Source: Salinibaculum rarum (GTDB lineage Archaea; Halobacteriota; Halobacteria; Halobacteriales; Haloarculaceae). From it: 64,000 nucleotides of DNA. Shown here one piece after another: positions 46,789 through 56,076 of this stretch. Where the stretch lies: assembly GCF_030505615.1 (NCBI RefSeq), contig NZ_CP129992.1, positions 248,001 through 312,000 on the forward strand, given 5' to 3'. Numbering within the stretch: the first letter of the stretch is position 1; every line of letters starts with the position of its first letter. Below the pieces are notes generated by a model that was not told the origin of the DNA, made no database searches, and saw only the letters and a program-made list of their open reading frames with translations. Position numbers and translations under genes: made by a program.

Positions 46789-48135
46789 TCAGCGGGGGTG
46801 TGGGACCATCTCGACGTCGTCCGTCGGCTGCAGCGTTACGGCCGGTGTGACCGACAGGTCGTCGTACTGGCGGTCGAGTGTCCACTCGCGTGCCAGCGTC
46901 GCCAGGACCAACTGCGCCTCGGTCATCGCAAAGCGGTGCCCGATACAGTGGCGCGGCCCGCCACCGAACGGGAAGTAGGCAAACTCCGGGCGGTCAGACT
47001 CGGAGTCGCTCGTGTCGAGCCACCGCTCCGGTCGAAACGCCGCCGGGTCGTCCCAGTAACGCTCGTCGCGGTGCAGTACCCACGTGGGCAACACTAACAG
47101 CGACCCTTCGGGGACGCGGTAGCCAGCAATCTCGACGTCTTCGGCTGGCTGGCGTCGAATCTCGTGGGCCGGCGGGTAGAGCCGCATCGACTCGTTGACC
47201 ACGGCCTCGGTGTAGTCGAGTTCGAAGACGTCCTCGATAGTCGGACGCCCGTCGATGGTCTCGTCGAGTTCGGTCCGAAGGCGGTCGGCGACGTCTGGGG
47301 TGCGCGAGAGGAGGTCCCAGGTGAAGGTCAAGGAGAGGGCGGTCGTCTCGTGACCCGCAAACAGGAACGTCATCATCTCGTCGCGAATCTGGGTGTCGCG
47401 CATCTCGGTGTCGCCGTCGAGCAACATCGAGAGGAGGTCGTCGCGGTCGACGTCGTGGCCGTCGCGGTTGCGCCTCGCGCGGCGCGTGTCGATAATCTCG
47501 TCAATCTGCTTGTGGAGGTGGTCGTGGGCGCGGTTGGCCCGCCGGAGGAAGGGCAGGGGCGTCCAGTCGGGCGCGAAGAAGGTGATGGGCTGGTATCTCG
47601 GTTGCATCGGCTTCTGGAACGCCTCGACGGCGTCGTAGATGCCACGTTCGGCGATGTCGATGTCGCGCCCGAACATCGCGTCGACGAGAATCTCCAGCGT
47701 GAGACGGGTCATCTCCTCGCGCATCTCGACGGTCTCGCCAGCGTTCCAGCGGGCGCTTGCCTCCTCGCTGCGCGAGACCATGATGTCGGCGTACTCGCGG
47801 ATGTGGTCCATGTAGAAGGCGGGCTGGATGGCCTCGCGCTGGCGCTGCCAGAGGTCGCCCTCGCTGGTGATGAGACCGTCGCCGACAATCTGTTTGAGTT
47901 CGCTGTTGCTGTCGTCGTGTTTCGGGAACCGGTCGCTCTCTTCGACGAGGATGCGCTCGATTTCCGCGGGGTCGGTCACCATGTAGGTGTCCCACCCGAG
48001 CAGTTCGTAGTTGACGACGGGGCCGTATTCGTCGGCACACCGCTCGCGGAAGGCGTTCGGGTCGCGCGCCCACTGGTGTGTGTTCCCGACGAGCGGGAGG
48101 CCGGTCGGTCCTGGGGGAGTCTGTTGGGTTGCCAT
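46789..48135 (-). CDS. Cytochrome P450
   Basis: A 448-residue P450 starting at ATG 48135 (MATQQTPPGPTGLPLVGNTH). It has the I-helix oxygen motif FAGHETTALSLTF, the E-x-x-R pair in VVNESMRLYPPAHEIRR, and the haem-Cys loop YFPFGGGPRHCIGHRFAM. The opening P-P-G-P-x-G-L-P-x-V-G is typical of CYP proteins but no membrane anchor is present. Substrate unknown. It sits between cofH and the cofG/cofC pair, so a link to F420 is possible but not shown. The adjacent divergent HTH gene is a likely regulator. Confidence 0.92.
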   Translation of the reverse strand: MATQQTPPGPTGLPLVGNTHQWARDPNAFRERCADEYGPVVNYELLGWDTYMVTDPAEIERILVEESDRFPKHDDSNSELKQIVGDGLITSEGDLWQRQREAIQPAFYMDHIREYADIMVSRSEEASARWNAGETVEMREEMTRLTLEILVDAMFGRDIDIAERGIYDAVEAFQKPMQPRYQPITFFAPDWTPLPFLRRANRAHDHLHKQIDEIIDTRRARRNRDGHDVDRDDLLSMLLDGDTEMRDTQIRDEMMTFLFAGHETTALSLTFTWDLLSRTPDVADRLRTELDETIDGRPTIEDVFELDYTEAVVNESMRLYPPAHEIRRQPAEDVEIAGYRVPEGSLLVLPTWVLHRDERYWDDPAAFRPERWLDTSDSESDRPEFAYFPFGGGPRHCIGHRFAMTEAQLVLATLAREWTLDRQYDDLSVTPAVTLQPTDDVEMVPHPR

Positions 48136-48245
48136 GACTGAGGCGGCATCTCCACGTTCGCCCCGGAGTGGCCAGAGGTTACTGCGCCGTATCCGTGGCA
48201 CCTTTTTAACGAAGCAAATTTCCCAGTGGCACACAATCCGACCGT

Positions 48246-48899
48246 ATGCGCTACGTCACGCTTCGTGTCTCCCCGACGGAAGGGGAGGCATTCCATCCGC
48301 TCGGGCGTGCGCTCTCGGCCGACGAGGCCGTCGAACGGGGAAATATCCACCGCGTCGAGATGCTCGACGACGGCAGCGGCCTCCTGCTGGCCGAGGCCCG
48401 TGGCGACGTGGCCCGCTACCGCGAGATTCTAACCGAGTCCGAGTACGTCTACGACTTCAGCATCGTGGAAGACGATGGGTGGTGGTACTCCTACACCCAC
48501 TTCGAGCCAAACGAGGACAACAGGGAGATGCTCGAACTCCAGTACGAGTCCGAACTCGCCGTCGAGACGCCAATCGAAGTCCAAGCAGACGGGGCCTTTG
48601 TCCTCACGCTCGTCGGCCCGATGGGAGCGTTCCGCGAGGCGACGCCGACGGACACCGACGCCTACACCGTCGAAGTACTGGAGACCGGCGAGCACCACCC
48701 CGAACTGGGCGACCTCTTTCTCTCGCTGACCGAGCGCCAGCGGGAGGTGCTCGAAGCCGCCACCGACCTGGGCTATTATGACAACCCCCGGCAGGCGACC
48801 CACGAGGACATCGCTGCCGACGTCGGCGCCGCGCCGAGTACAGTCGGTGAACACCTCCGGAAGATAGAATCACGCGTGTTCGCACACCTCGTCCGGTAG
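48246..48899 (+). CDS. Bacterio-opsin-activator-type HTH regulator
   Basis: A 217-residue protein. The C-terminal domain is the HTH_10 of bacterio-opsin activator proteins (LSLTERQREVLEAATDLGYY, ATHEDIAADVGAAPSTVGEH, LRKIESRVF). The N-terminal 150 residues (ESEYVYDFSIVEDDGWWYSY, ALVGPMGAFREATPTD-like stretch) form a sensor-type domain common in haloarchaea. It is transcribed divergently from the P450 gene with 110 bases between, so it may control it. Ligand unknown. Confidence 0.85.
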   Translation: MRYVTLRVSPTEGEAFHPLGRALSADEAVERGNIHRVEMLDDGSGLLLAEARGDVARYREILTESEYVYDFSIVEDDGWWYSYTHFEPNEDNREMLELQYESELAVETPIEVQADGAFVLTLVGPMGAFREATPTDTDAYTVEVLETGEHHPELGDLFLSLTERQREVLEAATDLGYYDNPRQATHEDIAADVGAAPSTVGEHLRKIESRVFAHLVR

Positions 48900-50093
48900 T
48901 TACGCCGGCGGCGCGCCGTCCTCGACGACCGCACGATACCGCCGGCCGGCCCCGTCCTCGGCCGTCAGCGCGTCGCGAATCACCGGCGACAGCCAGCCAG
49001 CACCAGCTGGGGGCGCCTCGGCCGGCACTCCGTCGAAGTCCCCGCTCCGAAGTTCCGCAGGGAGGTAGCGCTCGTACACCGGCAGGCGCTCTTCGAGTGG
49101 AACGTCGGCGTACGCGGCAATCTCGCGGAGCGTCTGGAGGGCGGGCCACTCGTAGTCGGGGTTGATGTGGTCGTCAGTAATCGGCGACACCCCGCCGAGG
49201 TCGTCGATGCCGCAGTCGACCACGTCACGGGCGGGCGCGAGGTTCGGCGGTACCTGGACGGAGATTTCCTCCGGGAGTCCGGCGCGGGCCATCGCGACCG
49301 TCCGTCGCAGCGTCTCGACGCTTGGCGAGCCGTCCCGCCAGCGTTCGTTTTCCGCGACCGGCTGGACGATTATCTCCTGGATATGGCCGTACCGCTCGTG
49401 GAGATCACGAATTGCGAGAATACTCTCCGCGCGGTCGGTCCAGTCCTCACCGATGCCGACGAGAATGCCCGTGGTAAAGGGAACGCCGAGTTCGCCAGCG
49501 TTTTTGAGCGTGTTGAGCCGCTGGCCCGGCGACTTGGCGCGTGGCCCACCGTGGGCCTGCACCTCGGCGGTAGTTTCGAGCATGACACCCATCGAGGCGT
49601 TGACGTCTGCGACTGCGGCCATCTGCTCGCGCGTCTGGTCGCCGGGGTTGGCGTGGGGCAACAATCCCACATCGAGCGCGACTTCACAGCACTCCCGGAG
49701 GTAGGTGTGAATCGAGTCGTGGCCCCACTCGGCGAGCTGGTCGTAGATTTCGGTGTAGCGGTCGTCGGGGTCGTCACCGAAGGTGAACAGAGCCTCCGTA
49801 CAGCCGGCGTCAGCGCCCGTCTGGCAGATGTCTCTGACCTCCTCGGGGGAAAGCAGCGAGGCTTCACCGGGCACGTCGTAGTACGTACAGTACGTGCAGG
49901 TGTACCGGCAGGCCGTCGTCAGCGGCACGAAGACGTTCCGGCAAAAGGAAAGCGAGTCAGCCGGCTCAACGTCGCCTGGACGCACGTCGAGGAGTCGCTC
50001 GACGGCGTCGCTCTCGACGGTGATGTCGACGTCGTACTGGTCGGCCCCGGGGAACACGGGGGACACTCCGGTGGCGACGCTGAAAGTGTTCAC
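48900..50093 (-). CDS. cofG: FO synthase subunit 1 (radical SAM)
   Basis: A 397-residue protein from GTG 50093 (MNTFSVATGVSPVFPGADQY); an upstream extension is possible but basic. The cluster motif is TTACRYTCTYCTYYDVPG, followed by EALFTFGDDPDDRYTEIY, LLPHANPGDQTREQMAAV, GILVGIGEDWTDRAESIL and ISVQVPPNLAPARDVVDCGI. CofG completes the deazaflavin ring of FO in F420 synthesis, after CofH. cofC lies directly upstream in the same direction. Confidence 0.92.
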   Translation of the reverse strand: MNTFSVATGVSPVFPGADQYDVDITVESDAVERLLDVRPGDVEPADSLSFCRNVFVPLTTACRYTCTYCTYYDVPGEASLLSPEEVRDICQTGADAGCTEALFTFGDDPDDRYTEIYDQLAEWGHDSIHTYLRECCEVALDVGLLPHANPGDQTREQMAAVADVNASMGVMLETTAEVQAHGGPRAKSPGQRLNTLKNAGELGVPFTTGILVGIGEDWTDRAESILAIRDLHERYGHIQEIIVQPVAENERWRDGSPSVETLRRTVAMARAGLPEEISVQVPPNLAPARDVVDCGIDDLGGVSPITDDHINPDYEWPALQTLREIAAYADVPLEERLPVYERYLPAELRSGDFDGVPAEAPPAGAGWLSPVIRDALTAEDGAGRRYRAVVEDGAPPA

Positions 50094-50333
50094 GACTCCG
50101 GCGAGAACGCGTGCGAGACGTGGGCAGTCCAGCCATGGAGGGGGCCGAACTGCCGTGTGCCGAGCGGTAGTTGGCACGGTCCGGGTGCGCGGCGCGAGAC
50201 ACGTACCCGACGTTGCACGGGTCGGCCCGTGCGTGTCCCACTACAGACTCTCAGCATAAAAAGGCTTGTTCAGTCATCAGACGCGTTCGCCGAGACAGCC
50301 GGAAACGTCAGTCACAGCCGTTCTCTCGATATC

Positions 50334-50948
50334 TCAGGAACGGCGGGTGACCGCGCCGCGACTCTCTGTGGGAGCCAGTTCGACCCCGAGAGAGTGCAGC
50401 GTCGCGGCCGTCCGGCCGTCCGTGTGGAGAAGCACCTCGACGAGGTCGTCGGGCGCATCGACGTCGACGGCAAGCCGAAAAGAGTCGACTGTCACGACGT
50501 CGCCGCCGACGGCCGTGGCCGCCTCGACGTGGTCCCGATACGAGAAGCCGTGATAGTCGACCCGAAACGCGGGCCGCCGGGCGAGGAGTGCGTTCGTTCC
50601 GCCGCCGAGGCCGGGCGCCAGGACCACGCCGGCATCGGGTTCGAACAGCCGCCCGAGCGCGTCAGGTGTCACCAGTGCGAGGTCGGCCATCACGACGGCG
50701 GCGGGACCGTCGACAGCGGCGAGTGCGTCGTTGACGGCAGGCGTCAGCGGCCGGTCGTCGACGGTAACCGGCGCCGAACAGTCAACGTCCTCGGTCGCGA
50801 GCACCCGTGGCTGGTGGGGCGTCTCGGCGAGTGCGTCCAGAACGTCACGGAGCATCGCCCGCGCGACCGCCGACCGCTCGTCGGCATCGAGCAGGTCAGA
50901 AAGGCGTGTTTTCGGGTCGGTGGCGTCGAACGGGACGAAAACTTCCAT
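50334..50948 (-). CDS. cofC: 2-phospho-L-lactate guanylyltransferase
   Basis: A 204-residue nucleotidyltransferase. The start MEVFVPFDATDPKTRLSDLL and the pieces AAVVMADLALVTPDALGRLF and GVVLAPGLGGGTNALLARRP match CofC. It activates 2-phospholactate with GTP to form the side-chain donor of F420. The gene leads into cofG with about 240 bases between, and with cofH gives three F420 genes within 5.6 kb. Confidence 0.9.
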   Translation of the reverse strand: MEVFVPFDATDPKTRLSDLLDADERSAVARAMLRDVLDALAETPHQPRVLATEDVDCSAPVTVDDRPLTPAVNDALAAVDGPAAVVMADLALVTPDALGRLFEPDAGVVLAPGLGGGTNALLARRPAFRVDYHGFSYRDHVEAATAVGGDVVTVDSFRLAVDVDAPDDLVEVLLHTDGRTAATLHSLGVELAPTESRGAVTRRS

Positions 50949-50951
50949 TCG

Positions 50952-51731
50952 CTACTGGAGCTTGTAGTTGTCTTGCTGTTGCTGGCGCCAGTACCAGAGG
51001 ACCCCACCGACGAGTGCAATCACGACGAGGGCGCCGACAGCATAGAGGAGCAGTTGCGTGGTCTGCTGGGACTGCTGTTTGTTCTGGGCGAGATTTTCAG
51101 CGTCACTTGCGATGCTGATTGCGTTGTCGAAGTTGCCCTGGTTATACGCGGAGATGGCCTGGTCGAGGCGGTTCGAGGCGTCCTCGTCGCCGTTGACCTC
51201 CTCGATGGCAGCACTTGCGTTTTGGATAGCCTGGCGTGCCTCCCTGCTATCACCAGTGTAGTGGTCGACCGAGTGGGTCTCGAGCGTCTCGGCGTTGCTG
51301 CCCGTGACCCGTTCGATTTCGTACATCGTGAAGTTCTCGTGTGGGTTGTAGGTGTAGTTCGTGATAGCGGGGACGTCACCGCGAATCGTGATGGTAATCT
51401 GATCACCCTGCTGCCCATCCATCGGAAGTTCCTGAGTGAACGACTGGGCGCCTGAGGAGTCGTCGCCGCTCGGGTTGCCCTGGTCGGTCTCCTCGATGGT
51501 CCAACTCACGTTCTCGAGTTCGGTACTACCACGCAGCGTCCACTCAGAGGGGATGCTGTCGCCCTGGTAAGGGTCCTCGATTGTAATCGTGGCGTTGATT
51601 TCGGTACCGACTTCGGCCTCCTGTGGGGCACCTGACGACGATACGTCTATTGCCGCGGCTGTACCGAGGGTCCCGACAAGGACCACCAGAAGTGCCGCAG
51701 TGACAACCTTAGAAGAGTGGGTCCAACTCAT
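50952..51731 (-). CDS. Secreted, C-terminally anchored membrane protein next to CetZ
   Basis: A 259-residue protein from ATG 51731 (MSWTHSSKVVTAALLVVLVG). It has an N-terminal signal helix (VVTAALLVVLVGTLGTAAA), an extracellular beta-rich domain with several N-x-S/T sequons (NATI, NVSW, NYTY, NFTM), an alpha-helical stretch rich in Asn/Gln, and a C-terminal membrane helix (LLLYAVGALVVIALVGGVLW) with a short Gln-rich cytoplasmic tail. Its start lies 23 bases inside the cetZ gene, so the two are translationally coupled. Function unknown; an outside or membrane partner of the CetZ cytoskeleton is possible. Confidence 0.7.
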   Translation of the reverse strand: MSWTHSSKVVTAALLVVLVGTLGTAAAIDVSSSGAPQEAEVGTEINATITIEDPYQGDSIPSEWTLRGSTELENVSWTIEETDQGNPSGDDSSGAQSFTQELPMDGQQGDQITITIRGDVPAITNYTYNPHENFTMYEIERVTGSNAETLETHSVDHYTGDSREARQAIQNASAAIEEVNGDEDASNRLDQAISAYNQGNFDNAISIASDAENLAQNKQQSQQTTQLLLYAVGALVVIALVGGVLWYWRQQQQDNYKLQ

Positions 51732-52878
51732 CTTCCTCATCTTCGACAAGCGACTCTAAATTCTCTTCGCTCTCTTCCCGGAGTTCGTCGATGTTTTCCT
51801 GTGCCTCGATTGCCACTTGCTGGAGTTCCTTGATGCGGGGGACGTTGTGTACGCCCGACAGCAGGACTGCAGCGGCGACGTTGGGTTCGTTGATGGGATA
51901 GTCCCCACCGCGGACCTCCATACTTCCGGTCTGCTCCTCGAGCCACTTGCGGCCGCGCTCGATGCCTTTCCGGTTGAGGTGTGCAGACGGTCCAGAGAGG
52001 ACAAGCAGTGCGCGCTCGGCACCATCGATCTCACAGGGCAGCGTCAGCCGCCCGAGGGCGGCCTTCCGGACGAGCGACGTGATGCGGTTCGTCGTGTTCG
52101 CGGTGTCCATGTCATCGCCGTCATCCTTGAACCGGGAGAGCAGTCCCCCCGAGTCCTCGGTCTCGACAGATTCGGTCGCGTATCCGACCGTGGAGACGCC
52201 ACCGCCCGAGAGCGTGTTGATAATCTCCGAGGAGTCGACGACACTCTCCGCGACGTTGTCGCCGGCGCCGACCTCGCCGGCACCGAACAGAACGCCAAAG
52301 CGGCGGACGATTTCGTCGTTTATCTCGTCGTAGCCGCCCTGGACGGACTCGCCGGTCTTTCGCCAGGCGTCGTTGTCGAAGACGAGCAGGTTGTCGACCT
52401 CACGAACGAAGGTCTGGAACGAGCGGGCAGCGTTGAGCGTGTAGATGCCCCCTTCGTCACCACCTGGCAGGACACCGAGCCCGTAGACCGGTTCGGTGTA
52501 GATGCGTTTGAGGTGTTTCGCAAGCACTGGCGATCCACCGGAGCCGGTCCCGCCACCGAGACCCGCGACGATGAGAAACGCGTCGATTTCGTGGACAGGA
52601 ATGTTGTCGATGGCACCCTGTACCTCGTCGATGTCCTCTTCGGCGATTTCCGCGCCGAGTTCGTTGTCGGCTCCAACACCGTGGCCTTTCACACGCGCCT
52701 GTCCGATGAGGACGCGATTTTCTTCCGGAATTCGGTCGAGCCCGAGCAAGTCTGCTTTCGCCGTGTTCACTGCGACGGCCGAACGGACGATGCCACTTCC
52801 CGTCCGTTCGTCGTACTCCAGGAACTTATCGACGATTTTCCCGCCAGCCTGCCCGAACCCAATCATCGCGAGTTTCAT
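51709..52878 (-). CDS. cetZ: CetZ, archaeal tubulin-superfamily GTPase
   Basis: A 389-residue CetZ protein. The start MKLAMIGFGQAGGKIVDKFL is the conserved nucleotide-binding N-terminus. The tubulin signature G-G-G-T-G-S-G is present (IVAGLGGGTGSGGSPVLAKH), followed by YGLGVLPGGDEGGIYTLNAA and LVFDNDAWRKTGESVQGGYD. CetZ proteins form cytoskeletal filaments and control cell shape and motility in haloarchaea. The membrane-protein gene downstream overlaps it by 23 bases, an arrangement that suggests a joint function. Intact and of usual length. Confidence 0.92.
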   Translation of the reverse strand: MKLAMIGFGQAGGKIVDKFLEYDERTGSGIVRSAVAVNTAKADLLGLDRIPEENRVLIGQARVKGHGVGADNELGAEIAEEDIDEVQGAIDNIPVHEIDAFLIVAGLGGGTGSGGSPVLAKHLKRIYTEPVYGLGVLPGGDEGGIYTLNAARSFQTFVREVDNLLVFDNDAWRKTGESVQGGYDEINDEIVRRFGVLFGAGEVGAGDNVAESVVDSSEIINTLSGGGVSTVGYATESVETEDSGGLLSRFKDDGDDMDTANTTNRITSLVRKAALGRLTLPCEIDGAERALLVLSGPSAHLNRKGIERGRKWLEEQTGSMEVRGGDYPINEPNVAAAVLLSGVHNVPRIKELQQVAIEAQENIDELREESEENLESLVEDEEDELDPLF

Positions 52879-53086
52879 GACTGTAGCTTAGACGGAAACT
52901 ATAGCATCGTACGCATAAGTGTTTTGTCCAGGTATCAAAAATCGATACGGCCACTGGCTTCGACAGCCTCCCTGCCCGCGATTCGAGCGAGATGGCAGTG
53001 AGGAGACCAATCCGAGATGTGACTGGGCCAGCCGCCGGTCGGCCACAAGACCTACCCGTCAGGTGGTTCGGAGCCGATTTGGGCCG

Positions 53087-53992
53087 TCACTCGACGCCGA
53101 GGTAGGCCGCGAGCGTCGTCATCTCCTCGGGGGCGACATCGAACGCGCCGACGTCGTTGTCGTCGGTGGTGTTGTCGAAATTCAACGAGCGATACTGGTC
53201 ACCGCCCATCGGGAATCCCGGCAAGATACTGAGTGTCTTCAGTCCGATGCCGGCAAGCCCCATCGGCAGACCGACGATTGTGACCGACTTGTCTGCCGCC
53301 TCGTAGACCATCTCGGTGATTTTCCGAAGCGTCAGGACCTCGGGACCGCCGATGTCGTAGGTCTGGCCGACGTGGTCGTCGTCTCCGACTGCATCGGCTA
53401 TCATCGGCACGAGGTCACCGACCCAGATAGGCTGGAACCGCGTCTTCGTGCCACCCCCCGGGAGCGGGTAGAGCGGAAGTCCGGGCGCGAACAGTTTCTT
53501 CAGTCGCTTCGTGAAGGAGACGAACTCCCCGCCCTCGCCGAAGACGACGGAGGGACGAAACATCACCCAGTCGAGCGACGAGTCACGGACGATTTCTTCG
53601 GCCTGCCCTTTCGCACGGATGTAGTTGGTCGGCCCGTCGGGGTCCGCACCCAGCGCGCTCAGCTGGACGAACCGGTCGACGTCGTGTTCTTCGGCCGCTC
53701 GCACACAGTTTTCCGTGCCGCCGCGGTGAACTCGGTCGTGCATCTCGTTGCCGCCCTTCGGTACGAACAGCGGCGAGAGCGCGACGAGGTTCACCACCGC
53801 GTCCTGCCCCTCGAAACTCTCGGCGATGGAGTCGTAGGCGGTCACGTCGCCCATCGCTGTCTCGACACCAGCCGGCAACTCCGCTGGGTCGGGGTCACGG
53901 GAGAGTGCCGTCACGTCGTGTCCGCGGTCGTCAAGTTCTGCACAGAGATGCTGGCCGAGAAAGCCACTGCCACCGGCAACTAGTACGTCCAT
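53087..53992 (-). CDS. NDUFA9-like atypical SDR (NAD(P)-binding)
   Basis: A 301-residue protein from ATG 53992 ([20 protein letters not shown]), with the atypical SDR nucleotide loop G-G-S-G-F-L-G. It continues with [52 protein letters not shown] and [14 protein letters not shown]. These match complex-I NDUFA9-like and related NAD(P)-binding proteins. The YxxxK pair of classical SDRs is replaced by Y-I-R-A-K. The substrate cannot be told. It is divergent from tmk. Confidence 0.8.
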   Translation of the reverse strand: MDVLVAGGSGFLGQHLCAELDDRGHDVTALSRDPDPAELPAGVETAMGDVTAYDSIAESFEGQDAVVNLVALSPLFVPKGGNEMHDRVHRGGTENCVRAAEEHDVDRFVQLSALGADPDGPTNYIRAKGQAEEIVRDSSLDWVMFRPSVVFGEGGEFVSFTKRLKKLFAPGLPLYPLPGGGTKTRFQPIWVGDLVPMIADAVGDDDHVGQTYDIGGPEVLTLRKITEMVYEAADKSVTIVGLPMGLAGIGLKTLSILPGFPMGGDQYRSLNFDNTTDDNDVGAFDVAPEEMTTLAAYLGVE

Positions 53993-54105
53993 ACGCCACA
54001 TTCTCCCGATTGCATTGTAAAACCACCGCGCAATCAGTTAGGCTCGCGAGACTGGCGACGGACCAACAGGACGGATATTTAGTGACCCGCCCCACAGGTC
54101 GACGT

Positions 54106-54693
54106 ATGCTCGTCACGCTCGAGGGACTGGACGGCAGCGGCAAGACCTCCTGCTGGAAGATGTTACGGGACAGCAGCGTCGTCCCCGCAGACACGACGTT
54201 CACGCGGGAACCGACAGACTCGTGGTACGGCGACGCCGTCGAGCGCTCTATCGCCGACGACGACGCCGACCCGCTCGCAGAACTGTTTCTCTACACGGCC
54301 GACCACGCCGACCATCTCACCTCGGTCGTCCGGCCGGCCCTCGAAGCCGGCGAGGTCGTCATCTCGGACCGCTACTCAGATTCGCGCTACGCCTACCAGG
54401 GCGCGACACTCGATGGCGTCCTCGAAGAGCCGATGGCGTTCGTCCAGCGCATCCACCAACCCTGGACCAGACCACCGGACGCGACTATCTATCTCGACGT
54501 CGACCCCGAAACCGCCGCCGAGCGCAGCGGCGCCACGAACAAATTCGAGACGGCAGCGTATCTCAAAGACGTTCGGGAAAACTACCGCACACTCCTCGAA
54601 GCCGAGCGCGAACGCTTCGTGGAAATCGACGCCACGCAGCCACAGGCAGCCGTCCAGGAGGCAGTTCGCGAAGCAGTCGGGACGCTGCTCTAG
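54106..54693 (+). CDS. tmk: Thymidylate kinase
   Basis: A 195-residue kinase. Walker A is [15 protein letters not shown], the DR[YH] motif is [16 protein letters not shown], with [16 protein letters not shown] and [20 protein letters not shown]. It phosphorylates dTMP to dTDP with ATP. Start ATG 54106 fits the family; the frame upstream is shadow. Ends 4 bases into the convergent small membrane-protein gene. Confidence 0.9.
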   Translation: MLVTLEGLDGSGKTSCWKMLRDSSVVPADTTFTREPTDSWYGDAVERSIADDDADPLAELFLYTADHADHLTSVVRPALEAGEVVISDRYSDSRYAYQGATLDGVLEEPMAFVQRIHQPWTRPPDATIYLDVDPETAAERSGATNKFETAAYLKDVRENYRTLLEAERERFVEIDATQPQAAVQEAVREAVGTLL

Positions 54694-55022
54694 CGGCGGA
54701 CCTGCCGGCGGTCACTCCTGTCCGGAAGGTCGACGTCGTCGGGGGCCGGCATCCAGAAGTAGTCGAAGGCGACACCGACAGACGCCGGCATGAGGACGGT
54801 CAGCGCGATGACCGTCCCGGCGCTTCCGAGGTTCGGCCCCAGAATCGACCCGAGTACGAGCGTCGTTACGACGAGGACGATTGGAATCAACAGGACCGTA
54901 TAGATGACACTGCCCCACCTGGTGTAGAGTCTGACGCGGAAAAAGCGCGTCATCAGCGCGGCGATGGCTGTATTGACCAGCAGGATAAAGAGCAGTCCGA
55001 GCAGTTCGAACGCGGCGACCAT
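54690..55022 (-). CDS. Small haloarchaeal membrane protein
   Basis: A 110-residue protein from ATG 55022 ([20 protein letters not shown]) with three membrane helices and a short charged tail that ends [10 protein letters not shown]. The family is haloarchaeal and has no known function. It overlaps the end of tmk by 4 bases on the opposite strand. Confidence 0.65.
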   Translation of the reverse strand: MVAAFELLGLLFILLVNTAIAALMTRFFRVRLYTRWGSVIYTVLLIPIVLVVTTLVLGSILGPNLGSAGTVIALTVLMPASVGVAFDYFWMPAPDDVDLPDRSDRRQVRR

Positions 55023-55072
55023 ACGCCCATTTGGGCCCGGACCACCTTTTGGGTGTCGGACACCTCCGGCGA

Positions 55073-55303
55073 CTACTCCAGACAGATGTACGTCCGCGTG
55101 TCGGCTACACCGTCGAAATCGCGGACGTCTGTCGCGACGCTGTGAATCACGTCGTACACTTCTTCGCCCTCTGCCTCGACGATGAGGTCGTACTGGCCTG
55201 CGACGACGTGGGCTTCCCGGACGCCCTCGACCCCGGCGATACCGTCCCGCAGGTCCGCCGACTTTCCGGCCGCCGTCTTTACCATGATGAACGCGCGAAC
55301 CAT
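55073..55303 (-). CDS. Lrp/AsnC ligand-binding (RAM) domain protein
   Basis: A 76-residue protein made of one RAM domain (MVRAFIMVKTAAGKSADLRD, VREAHVVAGQYDLIVEAEG, TRTYICLE) with no DNA-binding domain. Such proteins bind amino acids or act as partners of Lrp-type regulators. A second RAM-only protein of the same length lies at 56077, and the two flank trkA. It is divergent from trkA, with a palindrome between them. Confidence 0.85.
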   Translation of the reverse strand: MVRAFIMVKTAAGKSADLRDGIAGVEGVREAHVVAGQYDLIVEAEGEEVYDVIHSVATDVRDFDGVADTRTYICLE

Positions 55304-55333
55304 CGTGCTCGTGGTACGTATTGTCATACCAAA

Positions 55334-55351
55334 AGCGTTCCCCACGGAACG
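55334..55351. promoter_or_regulatory. Palindrome in the divergent RAM/trkA promoter region
   Basis: GCGTTCC-CCAC-GGAACGC is a perfect 7-bp inverted repeat in the middle of the 88-bp divergent region. Its place fits an operator for a dimeric regulator controlling both genes, although a hairpin of IS origin is possible too. Confidence 0.4.
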
Positions 55352-55391
55352 CGGGGTAAGATTCTTTGCCTGGGTCGTCATATCGGTTACC

Positions 55392-56075
55392 ATGCGATTC
55401 GTTATCATTGGTGCTGGCCGCGTCGGGTTGCGGACCGCCCGCGCGCTCGTCGACAGCGACCACGAGGTCGTGCTCGTCGAGGGCGACGAGGAAGCCGTCT
55501 CACGCGCCCGGAGCGAAGGGTTCCAGGTCATCAAAGGCGACGGCTCGCTGGAGGCGACACTGGAGCAGGCCGACCTCGAGTCGGCTGACGCTGTCGGCGC
55601 GCTCACCGGCGATTTGAACGACAACTTCGCGAGCTGCATGATTGCCCACCAGTACGGCTGTCGGACGGTCATGCGCATCGACGAGGACTACCGCGAGGAC
55701 ATCTACCGCAAGTACGCCGACGAGGTCGACGAGGTCGTCTACCCCGAACGCCTCGGCGCCATCGTCATGAAAAACGCCCTGCTGGGCGGGAACATCCGTG
55801 CCATCGCCGACATCGAACAGAACCTCCAGCTCATCGAGTTGACTATCACTGAAGCCTCCCCGATGCGCGGGTACAGCCTCAGCGAACTCGAACTCCCCGC
55901 CGAGACGCGTCTGCTCGCGTTCGGCGAAGACGCCGAATCGCTCGCACTGCCGACGCCCGACGACACGCTCGATTTGGGCGACCGACTCGTCGTCCTGACG
56001 GCCTTCGACAAACTGAACGACGTGCGGAGTCTCATCGTCGGTGATACTGCCCGCGCCACTGCGAGGGGTGTCTGA
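55392..56075 (+). CDS. trkA: TrkA-type potassium uptake regulatory subunit
   Basis: A 227-residue protein: TrkA-N (RCK) domain with the NAD-binding start MRFVIIGAGRVGLRTARALV, then VVYPERLGAIVMKNALLGGN and a TrkA-C domain (SPMRGYSLSELELPAETRLL, LDLGDRLVVLTAFDKLNDVR). It binds nucleotide and regulates a Trk-type K+ channel, which is not in this window. The second RAM gene starts 2 bases after its stop. Confidence 0.88.
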   Translation: MRFVIIGAGRVGLRTARALVDSDHEVVLVEGDEEAVSRARSEGFQVIKGDGSLEATLEQADLESADAVGALTGDLNDNFASCMIAHQYGCRTVMRIDEDYREDIYRKYADEVDEVVYPERLGAIVMKNALLGGNIRAIADIEQNLQLIELTITEASPMRGYSLSELELPAETRLLAFGEDAESLALPTPDDTLDLGDRLVVLTAFDKLNDVRSLIVGDTARATARGV

Positions 56076-56076
56076 G

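Noticed and set aside
49167..51455. Forward frame of 762 codons
   Set aside because: Antisense to cofG, cofC and the CetZ-linked membrane-protein gene, all of which have clear motifs. Composition is that of a shadow frame.
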